Source of the DNA: Flavobacteriales bacterium UBA2619
GTDB taxonomy: Bacteria > Bacteroidota > Bacteroidia > Flavobacteriales_D > Sanyastnellaceae
Length of the DNA stretch: 31,752 nt
Assembly: GCA_002339135.1 (NCBI GenBank)
Contig: DDJR01000077.1
Span: 22,069 to 53,820, forward strand
Reading direction: 5' to 3'
Part shown: piece by piece, positions 23,405 through 31,380 of the stretch
Position numbering within the stretch: the first letter of the stretch is position 1
Layout of the letters: every line of letters begins with the position of its first letter
Program-made: the position numbers and the translations under genes
Notes under the pieces: generated by a model
The model's database searches: none
Told to the model about the DNA's origin: nothing
Seen by the model: the letters and a program-made list of their open reading frames with translations, nothing else

Positions 23405-25038
23405 AGAACATTGTTTGTTTCATCTATTTTTTTATTCAAGTTGATGACTTCAGCGCACAATCTCAAGCTGCGATTAACAAGTTAATTGTCCCAGCCATTG
23501 AAGATGGCTGGATGGAAGTGAACGAGGGAGAACAAATATCCAAACATCTTTTGCAGTTTGGATGGCCCATTGTTGCAGAAGAAGCTTGGGCTATTGAGGG
23601 TGTGCGTGAAGAAGTTGCTGTAAAAGTAATGCTTCACGACAGGTGGACTTTGTGGTGTGGCTGGGGGAAGCAGTCACTCTCAACAGAGTCACAAATGATT
23701 AGTGCTCATGTTGTAAGTGTCGGTGATTTCGGTTCAGGATCTTCATCAAATACAGAGAATTTTGAAGGCGGTAGACTGGGGCTTATTGCACGTGTAAAAG
23801 GTCTACATTGGGGCTTAGTAGCTGAGAGAGACGCGGGTGAAGTTGGTGTTGACCATCTCGGAGGTTACGTTGAAAAGAGACTCGTGAATGGTGTGCATTT
23901 TCTGATCGGGGATCACAGGGTTCACTGGGGGTCAGGGTCTACAGTTTTTAGATATGATCCATTTCAATCCATGCGTGCGCCCCATAATTTAGGTCAAATA
24001 AGTCGAGATTTTTCAGGTGTAAATACAGGCGACGGTACACCAATCCGCAGAGGCTTTTCAGTGAGTAAAACAAATGCAAATTGGTGTGTGTCAACCTCGT
24101 TTGATTCTCAAAGAAAGGATTGTGCTGTGGATACCGTCACGGGAGAGATAACCTCGATGTATTCATCGGGGCTTCATCGCACAGCAACAGAAAGATCGAG
24201 GTTAGAGCTTAGACAGAGTCGTTTGGCGTGGAGCATTCTTTATAAATCACCCAGAACGATGTTCGGCGTTTTAGGTGAGTTGGGGCCAGGAAATGTTGTT
24301 GGGTTTGTTTATAGAAGTGAAAAAAACGCATTCAGTTTTGAATCTGAAATATCGCTATTCAGAGGGGGTGTATCTCTGAGAAATCGAGTAATATTTGCAT
24401 CAGGAAAACATATATTTCTGTTCGCAAATTTAGACAAATCAGGCTTACAACATCCCTACAGCTTGTATGGTGAACAAAACAATTCTGATTCAAGTTGGTT
24501 AGGTGGTGGAGGATTTTACGTTGAGCAAAACAACAAGAAACTGATTGTAAAAACTGAATTAAAGAATGGAAAATTGAGTTTTAAATCAACTTTTTCACTG
24601 GATTCAGAATTGGAAATTGGCGGAGTGCTTCAAACACGATTTCAAATTAAGGGCGGTATTGATGGTGCTGTCGAGCTTCAAGCGCGTTTGAAATGGGACC
24701 TCTCTGTCATCAAGTTCACCTCGGAATGGATCAAGTCAGGCAGTGAACGCGAAAGTATAGGTAGGGCATTTAGGGTAGATCTTAACAGCAAGAGAAAACT
24801 GTCAGTTGCGGTTATGAATGGTGGAGATGATATGATTGGAAGACTCTATCAACTTCTTCCAACTGCTCGAGGATACAGGTTGTTTTCAGTTGGGGATTCA
24901 ACAAGAAGAGCTGTATTTACTTGGGAGGTGATTGTGGATCGTGTTGTGATTTCTTTGGAGAAGGTTTGGCCCAAATCAAAAGTTCATGAGGGAGAACTTT
25001 CGTCACAACGAATTTCACTCCGGTTTGAAGTGAGGTAA
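23398..25038 (+). CDS. Exported beta-barrel-like protein related to Bacteroidota helix-hairpin-helix (ComEA-type) outer membrane proteins
   Basis: The 546-residue product has a signal peptide ending near FSAQ (residue 20). The part around residues 110-230 resembles the barrel region of large Bacteroidota proteins that carry N-terminal ComEA-like helix-hairpin-helix repeats: GLVAERDAGE, a GDHRVHWGSGSTVFRYD segment like the family's 'GDY...GQGL', and a TPIRRGFSVSKTN segment like its 'E..F.RG.A'. The N-terminal zone has at most one worn repeat (EEAWAIEGVREEVAVKVM, about 62-79), so the DNA-binding part seems reduced. The rest is antiparallel strand pattern to the C-terminus (ISLRFEV). The family's function is not established. 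The gene overlaps the preceding exported protein by 7 bases and ends 42 bases before efp. Confidence 0.6.
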   Translation: MVKNIVCFIYFFIQVDDFSAQSQAAINKLIVPAIEDGWMEVNEGEQISKHLLQFGWPIVAEEAWAIEGVREEVAVKVMLHDRWTLWCGWGKQSLSTESQMISAHVVSVGDFGSGSSSNTENFEGGRLGLIARVKGLHWGLVAERDAGEVGVDHLGGYVEKRLVNGVHFLIGDHRVHWGSGSTVFRYDPFQSMRAPHNLGQISRDFSGVNTGDGTPIRRGFSVSKTNANWCVSTSFDSQRKDCAVDTVTGEITSMYSSGLHRTATERSRLELRQSRLAWSILYKSPRTMFGVLGELGPGNVVGFVYRSEKNAFSFESEISLFRGGVSLRNRVIFASGKHIFLFANLDKSGLQHPYSLYGEQNNSDSSWLGGGGFYVEQNNKKLIVKTELKNGKLSFKSTFSLDSELEIGGVLQTRFQIKGGIDGAVELQARLKWDLSVIKFTSEWIKSGSERESIGRAFRVDLNSKRKLSVAVMNGGDDMIGRLYQLLPTARGYRLFSVGDSTRRAVFTWEVIVDRVVISLEKVWPKSKVHEGELSSQRISLRFEVR

Positions 25039-25080
25039 TTGAGTGCCTATCTTGCAAACAACTTAGAATTGAAAAGAACG

Positions 25081-25647
25081 ATGGCTAATACTTCGGATAT
25101 TAAAAATGGAATGTGCTTAAATCACAATCATGGATTGTGGCAAATAGTCGAGTTTTTACATGTAAAACCTGGTAAAGGTGCTGCTTTTGTGAGGACGAAA
25201 CTTAAAAACATAGAGACAGGAAAAGTTGTTGATCACACGTTTAATGCAGGTATGAAAATTGACCCCGTTAGGATCGAAACCAGAGAGTATCAATATCTTT
25301 ACAACGATGACATGGGGTTTCATTTTATGAACAGTGAGACGTATGAGCAAATTCCAGTTGAAAAGCACCTTATTAATGCTCCTGAGTTTTTAACGGATGG
25401 GCTGATCTGTAAGATCCTATTTGATGCAGATAATGAACGGGCTATTTCTTGCGATTTGCCCAATCACATTGAGGTTGAGATCACGTATACTGAGCCCGGT
25501 GTAAAGGGAGATACAGCTACAAATTCGTTAAAGCCTGCAACAGTTGATACAGGAGTTGAGGTTCGTGTGCCTTTATTTATTAATACAGGTGACTTTATTA
25601 AAGTAGACACTCGAACTAAGGAGTATTCCGAGAGAGTGAAAAAGTAG
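25081..25647 (+). CDS. efp: Elongation factor P
   Basis: Using the ATG at 25081 the product is 188 residues, the normal EF-P length; 14 further open codons upstream overlap nothing in the family. It begins MANTSDIKNGMCLNHNHGLW and has all three beta-barrel domains, with the C-terminal signature covering about residues 150-185 (ATVDTGVEVRVPLFINTGDF is close to the family pattern). The tip loop KPGKGAAFVR places a lysine (K32) at the position that is modified in many bacteria. EF-P frees ribosomes stalled on polyproline. No modifying-enzyme gene (epmA/epmB-type) is nearby. In many relatives efp follows lpxA; here it follows the exported-protein pair. Confidence 0.96.
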   Translation: MANTSDIKNGMCLNHNHGLWQIVEFLHVKPGKGAAFVRTKLKNIETGKVVDHTFNAGMKIDPVRIETREYQYLYNDDMGFHFMNSETYEQIPVEKHLINAPEFLTDGLICKILFDADNERAISCDLPNHIEVEITYTEPGVKGDTATNSLKPATVDTGVEVRVPLFINTGDFIKVDTRTKEYSERVKK

Positions 25648-25655
25648 GGTGTAGC

Positions 25656-26903
25656 ATGGTTGATAAGCGTGAAAAAAGATTGATAGGGAAGCTAGAACTG
25701 AGAGAGTTTAAGCTCAGTGCTTTGCTTGATGTTACTCGCGCTATCAATTCTAAAGCCTCAGAAAAGGAGCTTTTAGCACACTACTCCCAAGCACTTCAAA
25801 TCCATCTTGGAATTGGTCGATTGGTTCTTTATACTGTTGATTTAGGAAGGTCGTTTTGGAGATTGCTGATTGCCAATGGTGTTTCGGGAGAAGTCCCAGA
25901 TAGTCAGTCGATTGATTTCTTCAACAAGCTCAATTCAGGCGGAATATCACTGGTTGGAGTGGAAGGATTAAACAACCATTCATTTGACATTGTGATTCCA
26001 GTTTACAAAGACGATGTTGTCATTGCTTTTGTTTTAGCAGGTGACAAAGAAGAAGACGCACCTGGCATGAGTCCGGTAGTGAAACATCTAAACTTCATTC
26101 AAACACTTACCAATATATTGGTGGTGGCTTTGAGAAATAGGGAGCTTGTAGATGAGAATTTAAGGCAAGCTGGTGTGAGAAAAGAACTTGAGTTGGCGGG
26201 TGAAATGCAGGCCATGTTGTTGCCTAAGATTTGGCCTAAAGACAGCAAAATAGATGTTTCAGGCTACTATCAACCCCATCAAGAAATAGGAGGTGATTAC
26301 TACGATTGTTTTTTAGTTGGGGATGATCAGGTAGTGATGTGTATGGCAGATGTGAGTGGAAAGGGTGTAGGCGCTGCTATTTTAATGTCAAACTTTCAGG
26401 CCAATGTGAGGGCGATTTTCAACCGAGATGTTCAATCTTTAATTGAAAACGTCAAGGAGCTAAATACCAGAGTCATGGCAAGTGCGCAGGGCGAGAAATT
26501 CATAACCTTTTTTGTGTCAGTATTTGATAAAAAATTGAACGCTTTAGAATATGTAAACTGCGGCCACAACCCACCTCTGTGGATAGATGAGCAAGGTCAT
26601 TCAATTTTATTAGAACGAGGTGCTGTGGGTTTAGGGATGTTTTCAGAGTTACCTGCGGTTGTTTCTGGGAATGTTGAGGTTCAGGCTGGATGTTCATTAA
26701 TCTGTTATACAGATGGTTTGGTAGAGCAAGAAAATGAGGCGGGAGATGAATTTGGCATGAAAAGATTAGAAGATATCGTCAGGAGGGGTGAAGAAAAAAC
26801 TCTGGAAGAAATGCACGCAACCATGGTTCAGTCTCTGCAAAAATTCAGAGGGTCAAATCCACCTTTAGACGACACAGCACTTTTAAGTTGCCGATTTAGG
26901 TAA
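25656..26903 (+). CDS. SpoIIE/RsbU-type PP2C phosphatase with GAF-like sensor domain
   Basis: The 415-residue product begins 8 bases after efp. Residues about 20-165 form a GAF-like sensor (AHYSQALQIHLGIGRLVLYT; FDIVIPVYKDDVVIAFVLAG). A helical linker (about 165-190) leads to a SpoIIE/PP2C domain with metal-binding D214 (IGGDYYD), D232 (ADVSGKG), D353 (YTDGLVE) and D405-D406 (DDTALL), plus the CGHNPPLW strand. Such proteins dephosphorylate anti-anti-sigma STAS partners in stress or morphology control. No anti-sigma factor or STAS protein lies in the window, so the target is unknown. It is soluble, with no membrane segment. Its last 21 bases overlap the end of the convergent O-antigen ligase gene. 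Confidence 0.9.
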   Translation: MVDKREKRLIGKLELREFKLSALLDVTRAINSKASEKELLAHYSQALQIHLGIGRLVLYTVDLGRSFWRLLIANGVSGEVPDSQSIDFFNKLNSGGISLVGVEGLNNHSFDIVIPVYKDDVVIAFVLAGDKEEDAPGMSPVVKHLNFIQTLTNILVVALRNRELVDENLRQAGVRKELELAGEMQAMLLPKIWPKDSKIDVSGYYQPHQEIGGDYYDCFLVGDDQVVMCMADVSGKGVGAAILMSNFQANVRAIFNRDVQSLIENVKELNTRVMASAQGEKFITFFVSVFDKKLNALEYVNCGHNPPLWIDEQGHSILLERGAVGLGMFSELPAVVSGNVEVQAGCSLICYTDGLVEQENEAGDEFGMKRLEDIVRRGEEKTLEEMHATMVQSLQKFRGSNPPLDDTALLSCRFR

Positions 26904-28325
26904 ACTGTTTCTTCTGCTTTCAATATCTAGCACTACCAAAAGTGCTAAGAACCCCCAAAAGGGAGCACTCGCTTTGTCAGTGTCTAAGTAATTGTTTAAG
27001 ACCCCGTGGATGAAGTAGGTCATTAAGCCCAGGTAGATTGAAGCTGCTAAATTTCGTTCATCTTTGTTTTTAAGGTTGTTCCACAAACGGAATCCTACAA
27101 CCGACGCCCACAAAATCAGAAGTAAAACCCACAAAACCCCCAGGACTCCTTGTTCTGCTAAAGGTCCAAGGTATTCACTATGTGCGTTTCCCCCATCAGC
27201 ATTGTTTGTGCTAATCTCAGTTTTTAATTCTGATTTTTGAAAAGGCGCATAGACAAACTGATATGTTCCAGGCCCCCAACCCACAATCGGTCTTTCTTTA
27301 AAAAGAGAAACCGCGCAGCTCCAACGATTGAGTCTTTCTAAGTTCGAGTCGTCACTTGAAACATTTGAAATGGATTGTACATGTTCAGTCAAGTTGTCTG
27401 ATGAATCTTGCTTATTTCTTTGAAGATCGATCATGAGGCTGTCGAAATTAACGAGTGCCGCCAAGACGATTAACACACTGATTGACGCCAAAGTTTTTAG
27501 CTTAACCCCGATTTTCATGGCGATAAATAAAGCTCCTGCTCCCGCAAGCGAAACCCATGCAGCTCTTGTGAAAGAAAGTACTAAGCCGATTGCGATGATG
27601 GCTGTTGCAACAGCCAAAACGAGTTTTGACAATGCTGGCCTGTCTTTTTTTGATAGAAGCGCAATAGCTGGAGGGAACATCATGGCCAAGACCGCTCCAT
27701 AGGATGTGTGGTCTTTAAAGAACGGTTTCATCATCCAATGGCCAGCGTGTTTGCTGAAGTCATAACCAGCATGTCTGATCACAGTGTAAACAACGACAAT
27801 ACACAAAGGGAATAAAAGCAGCATAACCATTCGTTCTCTGTACTCTGGTTTTTGGAGCATAAGATGACCTAAGAAGAAAAAGAAACTGACAATAAACCAA
27901 GCTCGAGAAGTCATAAACTTCAAAGAAACAAGTGGGTCATAACTGGTAACTGTTGTGATGGCCATCCAGACCATCATGCAGCCAATTGTAATTGTAATCG
28001 GGTGTGAAAAAAGCCGTTTGTCCACGGGCCACCCATAAAAAAAACGAAATAAAAACAAGATTAAAGCCCCTAAAAGCAAAGGTTCAGTAGGCATATAAAG
28101 CCCCAAAGATGTCACCCCCAATTCCTGGAGATTAATGCTTAATGGGACCGACAATAAAACAAACCCAATATATAAATCAAGTCGTTTTATACTCCACCAT
28201 GCGAGAAGCATGACAAGAGGTAGAAGCGCAATCAGTAAAAAATCATTGTATGCAGCTACTCCTAAGAGTATGGAGAAAAGAAGCGTTCCTGTTAGAACTG
28301 TTTTATCTGTCAGCCACGGCCTCAC
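26883..28325 (-). CDS. O-antigen ligase/polymerase-like membrane protein (Wzy_C family)
   Basis: The 480-residue product has about ten to twelve membrane segments and a large loop at about 300-390. That loop holds the family's conserved features: R254 in SFTRAAW just before it, and GWGPGTYQFVYAPF (349-362) followed by NAHSEYL with H382. These residues mark WaaL/Wzy-type enzymes that join or polymerise lipid-linked glycans at the periplasmic face. The start is a GTG that overlaps the stop of the Wzz-like gene by 4 bases (GTGA), so the pair is translationally coupled. The Wzz partner favours a polymerase or ligase in surface polysaccharide synthesis; ligase and polymerase cannot be told apart from sequence alone. 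Confidence 0.85.
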   Translation of the reverse strand: MRPWLTDKTVLTGTLLFSILLGVAAYNDFLLIALLPLVMLLAWWSIKRLDLYIGFVLLSVPLSINLQELGVTSLGLYMPTEPLLLGALILFLFRFFYGWPVDKRLFSHPITITIGCMMVWMAITTVTSYDPLVSLKFMTSRAWFIVSFFFFLGHLMLQKPEYRERMVMLLLFPLCIVVVYTVIRHAGYDFSKHAGHWMMKPFFKDHTSYGAVLAMMFPPAIALLSKKDRPALSKLVLAVATAIIAIGLVLSFTRAAWVSLAGAGALFIAMKIGVKLKTLASISVLIVLAALVNFDSLMIDLQRNKQDSSDNLTEHVQSISNVSSDDSNLERLNRWSCAVSLFKERPIVGWGPGTYQFVYAPFQKSELKTEISTNNADGGNAHSEYLGPLAEQGVLGVLWVLLLILWASVVGFRLWNNLKNKDERNLAASIYLGLMTYFIHGVLNNYLDTDKASAPFWGFLALLVVLDIESRRNSLPKSAT

Positions 28326-29344
28326 TTACGTTGAGTTTCAGCTGCCTGTATACTGTCGGCAATGAGCAACAAAATCAAGGCCAGAGCCAGCGCTGACATG
28401 ACACTGACGACAACGATTAGCCATCTCACTGGATAAGATTTCTTGTCAGCGGCTTCAGCAAAGTCAATCACAAGACTTGATGGAAGTTGTGTGCTGGAGT
28501 CGACTTTCATTAAATCAAATCTCTTTTTTAGAGTCGCTAGTTGCTCATAAGCTGGCTCTAGAAAGTTCGTGAGTTTGTTGTATTTGTTTGCTAGCTTAGA
28601 GATCTGTTCCAAATCGTCTTTTAAAATCAATGCTCCACGCATATTGTTGTCGGCAACAGCACGGCCGTATTCTGCAGTCAGCCCTTCTACTTGCGCTTCA
28701 AAGTCATAAATCCCAAAAGAGTGAAGTTCGCCTAAGTCATTTTCAGCTGCCTCAATCTCTTGAATGGCTTGGTTGTAGGATGCTTTAGCAAGTTTCAACG
28801 CATTCTTCGCCCGGTCATTTCTCAATGCATTTGCCAGGCTGTCAACAAGGAATACCAAATCATTTGCGATATCTCTAGCGACGTTTGGATCTTTGTCTAA
28901 GACATGAATTTTGATAGAACCAAACCTGGTTAAATCAGCTCCTACATTGCTGTTGTATTCTTTTTGCAGCAATGTTCTTGCTCCGGATTCCTTCAGGTCT
29001 ATTTCGTAATGTTCGTCAAGCTTGTGGTTAATGATGATTTGAGACCTCACTTTGTTGCTGTTAAGCAATTGCAACAACCTCTCAGCATCTTCAGTTTCTC
29101 CATAAGCAAGTAAATTACCCTGTTTACTTTCTTCAAAGAATTCTTCACCAATGGAGCTTTGTGTGGTTGCGAACATGATCACAGTGGACTCAAATTTTTC
29201 CTCAATAATGAAAGAAACACCTGCGGAGATGATAAATGTGACCAGACCTACGGCAATGAATATACGCAGTTTACTAAACACAAATAACAGCAGGTGAGAT
29301 GAGTCTAATTTAGCAGAATCTCTATTTTCGTCGGGTTGAATCAT
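28322..29344 (-). CDS. Wzz-like polysaccharide chain-length determinant
   Basis: The 340-residue product has the classic Wzz layout: an N-terminal membrane segment (about 27-47, RIFIAVGLVTFIISAGVSFI), a large periplasmic part rich in coiled coil (about 165-275, including a QAIQEIEAAENDLGELHSF stretch) and a C-terminal membrane segment (about 307-330, WLIVVVSVMSALALALILLL). There is no cytoplasmic tyrosine kinase domain. Wzz proteins set the length of polysaccharide chains made by Wzy. The gene ends in a 4-base overlap with the O-antigen ligase/polymerase gene. The ATG has GGAGG directly against it, with no spacer, and a perfect -7 box just upstream. Confidence 0.85.
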   Translation of the reverse strand: MIQPDENRDSAKLDSSHLLLFVFSKLRIFIAVGLVTFIISAGVSFIIEEKFESTVIMFATTQSSIGEEFFEESKQGNLLAYGETEDAERLLQLLNSNKVRSQIIINHKLDEHYEIDLKESGARTLLQKEYNSNVGADLTRFGSIKIHVLDKDPNVARDIANDLVFLVDSLANALRNDRAKNALKLAKASYNQAIQEIEAAENDLGELHSFGIYDFEAQVEGLTAEYGRAVADNNMRGALILKDDLEQISKLANKYNKLTNFLEPAYEQLATLKKRFDLMKVDSSTQLPSSLVIDFAEAADKKSYPVRWLIVVVSVMSALALALILLLIADSIQAAETQRK

Positions 29345-29348
29345 CCTC

Positions 29349-29356
29349 CAAAGTTA
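29349..29356 (-). promoter_or_regulatory. Candidate -7 box immediately before the Wzz-like gene
   Basis: On the minus strand TAACTTTG matches TAnnTTTG perfectly and ends only 4 bases before the ATG at 29344. If used, transcription would begin at or within a few bases of the start codon, giving a leaderless or nearly leaderless message. The upstream -33 element is weak (TTTA about 22 bases away). The rest of the 222-base divergent gap to the glycosyltransferase shows no gene. Confidence 0.42.
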
Positions 29357-29566
29357 CGATTAGAAAAGTTTAGAGTATAAAGATCTTAAATGTACTTCCA
29401 GCTTGTTTGCTTAAACCAACGCTTTCACGAACAGAGTGTTCGAAATAATGTCTGAGCACTGAATTTAAATGATGCAGCTTTAAACTTGTGCTTTTATCAA
29501 GTCACCGAGTGTGATTTGTGAGCGTCAAACAGATATAGATCAAGTTATGTTCTTTAACTTAGCTCT

Positions 29567-30673
29567 ATGGCACGAATTGCTTTAAATGCTCGTTTACTTA
29601 TTCCAGGAAAGCTTGAAGGAACAGGACTATTTACTCACCAGTGCTACAAAAGGTTGATTGCCTCCCGTCCCCAAGATGATTTCCTATTGATTTTTGACAG
29701 AAAACCACCTGCGGAAATAGAATACGGCTCCAATTGCCAGAAGATTTGTTTGCTGCCTCCTGCAAGAAGGCCCTGGTTGTTCGATCTGTGGTTTGATTAC
29801 GCCATCACATGGAAGTTAAGAGTCTGGAAGGCTGATCTGTTTGTTTCCACAGACGGTTACATTTCACGAAGGACTGAGGTCCCACAATTAAATGTAATTC
29901 ACGATATTAATTTCGAGCATCACCCTGAGTGGCTTCCTCCGAGATTTTCCAATCACTTTAAATCTAGATTCCCAGTATATGCTAGGAAGTCTTCGAAGCT
30001 TTGTACCGTTTCTGATTTCAGTAGAATTGATATTTCAGAAAAATACAACGTCAATAAGTCTGAAATTTCGATCATTCCGAATGCCCCGGATAGTAAGTTC
30101 TCACCCATTTCTGATTTGGAAAAATCCAATTCTCAACATCAGTTTGCAAAAGGCAACAGCTATCATGTTTTTGTCGGATCGCTTCACCCAAGAAAAAACA
30201 TTCATGGGATGTTAGATGCGCACAGAGAGTATAGAAAGCGAGGAGGAAAGTCAGACTTGGTCATTGTTGGTACTTCAATGTGGACAGATGAACATCAAGA
30301 TGCCGAAGGTGTCCATTGGGTTGGGAGGTTGGATGATGATGTTTTGGTGGCTGCTGTTGCCGGTGCCAATGCGCTGTTATACCTGCCGTTTTTTGAAGGT
30401 TTTGGGGTTCCAGTTGTAGAGGCAATGGCATGCGGTGTGCCTGTTGTTGCAAGCAATACATCGTCTCTTCCTGAGGTGTGCGGAGGAGCCGCTGCTGCCT
30501 TAGTGAGCCCACATGATTTTGAAGGAGCTGCTCAAGCTCTGTTGGATTTAGAAACAGATGCTGTCTGGTGCAAACAAATATCACAGTCAGGAATCACAAG
30601 AGCGCAAGATTTTAGTTGGGATCAGAGTGCTGAGAAGTTTTCTGACCTCATCTCTGAATTGTTATCCTCATGA
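29567..30673 (+). CDS. Glycosyltransferase family 4
   Basis: The 368-residue product has the two-Rossmann GT-B fold of family 4. The N-terminal half begins MARIALNARLLIPGKLEGTG, with the glycine-rich acceptor loop. The C-terminal half has FVGSLHPRKN (202-211), with Arg-Lys for donor phosphate contact, and the E-x7-E motif (E277 and E285 in FEGFGVPVVEAMACGVPVV). Such enzymes move a sugar from a nucleotide donor onto a lipid-linked or protein glycan in the cytoplasm. It is divergent from the Wzz-like and O-antigen ligase genes, so a role in the same surface glycan is likely; the sugar is not predictable. Its stop overlaps rnhB by 4 bases. Confidence 0.9.
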   Translation: MARIALNARLLIPGKLEGTGLFTHQCYKRLIASRPQDDFLLIFDRKPPAEIEYGSNCQKICLLPPARRPWLFDLWFDYAITWKLRVWKADLFVSTDGYISRRTEVPQLNVIHDINFEHHPEWLPPRFSNHFKSRFPVYARKSSKLCTVSDFSRIDISEKYNVNKSEISIIPNAPDSKFSPISDLEKSNSQHQFAKGNSYHVFVGSLHPRKNIHGMLDAHREYRKRGGKSDLVIVGTSMWTDEHQDAEGVHWVGRLDDDVLVAAVAGANALLYLPFFEGFGVPVVEAMACGVPVVASNTSSLPEVCGGAAAALVSPHDFEGAAQALLDLETDAVWCKQISQSGITRAQDFSWDQSAEKFSDLISELLSS

Positions 30674-31257
30674 ATAAGCTAAGGGCTTTTTTAGAGAGAC
30701 ATCGTCTTGAGGCGGGGTGCGATGAAGCTGGACGTGGGTGCTTAGCAGGTCCAGTTGTTGCAGCAGCTGTAATTTTAGACCAGTCAGTAGCTTCAGAGTT
30801 AGATTTGAATGACAGCAAGCTTTTGACAGCAAAAAAGCGAGAAGAACTCAGAAGAAAAATTGAGGAAAAGGCTATTTCTTGGGCTGTATCCTTTGTGCCA
30901 CATGATCAGATTGATGAAATAAACATTCTTCAGGCATCTTTTTTAGCCATGAGGAAATCAGTCGACAAATTGCATGTCAAGCCAGAATGTCTTTTAATTG
31001 ATGGAAATCGATTTGTGTCCTCGGACTCTATGCCGCCTCATACATGCATTGTAAAAGGTGACGCACAATTTTCCTCAATTGCTGCCGCAAGTATACTTGC
31101 GAAGACGCACAGAGATGAATTCATGATTCAACAAGACAATATTTGGCCAGGTTACAGTTGGTGTTCCAATTTCGGATATCCCACAAAAGCTCATCGATTG
31201 GCGATTGCTAGATTAGGTGCAACTCCCATTCATAGAATGAGTTTTAAACTTCTCTAG
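30670..31257 (+). CDS. rnhB: Ribonuclease HII
   Basis: The 195-residue product has the type 2 RNase H signature: GCDEAGRGCLAGPVVAAAV (16-34) with catalytic D18 and E19, and its GRG tract, then NDSKLLTAKKRE (47-58), LLIDGNRF with D111, and KGDAQFSSIAAASILAKTHR (129-148). It cuts the RNA strand of RNA-DNA hybrids and removes single ribonucleotides from DNA. The ATG overlaps the glycosyltransferase stop (ATGA), giving tight translational coupling despite unrelated functions. The following 123 bases hold no gene; a weak inverted repeat GTCGGA/TCCGAC at 31268-31295 might aid termination. Confidence 0.96.
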   Translation: MNKLRAFLERHRLEAGCDEAGRGCLAGPVVAAAVILDQSVASELDLNDSKLLTAKKREELRRKIEEKAISWAVSFVPHDQIDEINILQASFLAMRKSVDKLHVKPECLLIDGNRFVSSDSMPPHTCIVKGDAQFSSIAAASILAKTHRDEFMIQQDNIWPGYSWCSNFGYPTKAHRLAIARLGATPIHRMSFKLL

Positions 31258-31338
31258 GACCATGAAAGTCGGATGTAAGGATTTAATCTTCCGACAAACT
31301 CAGGATTTTGTTAGATAAAGGCACGAATAATCACCTCG

Positions 31339-31366
31339 TTTGGAGTAAATTGCAACACTATAAAAA
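31339..31366 (+). promoter_or_regulatory. Possible promoter for the lamin-tail protein gene
   Basis: TTTG at 31339-31342 matches the -33 element. After 16 bases it is followed by TATAAAAA (31359-31366), which keeps the TA but not the TTTG of the -7 box. The position, 14 bases before the ATG, is right but the match is poor. Confidence 0.25.
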
Positions 31367-31380
31367 CAACCAGTTCTACT

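Noticed and set aside
26928..26947. TAGCACT/AGTGCTA inverted repeat near the end of the SpoIIE-type gene
   Set aside because: It lies inside the coding end of the O-antigen ligase gene in a run of Leu/Val codons, has no T-tract on either strand and is only 7 bp.
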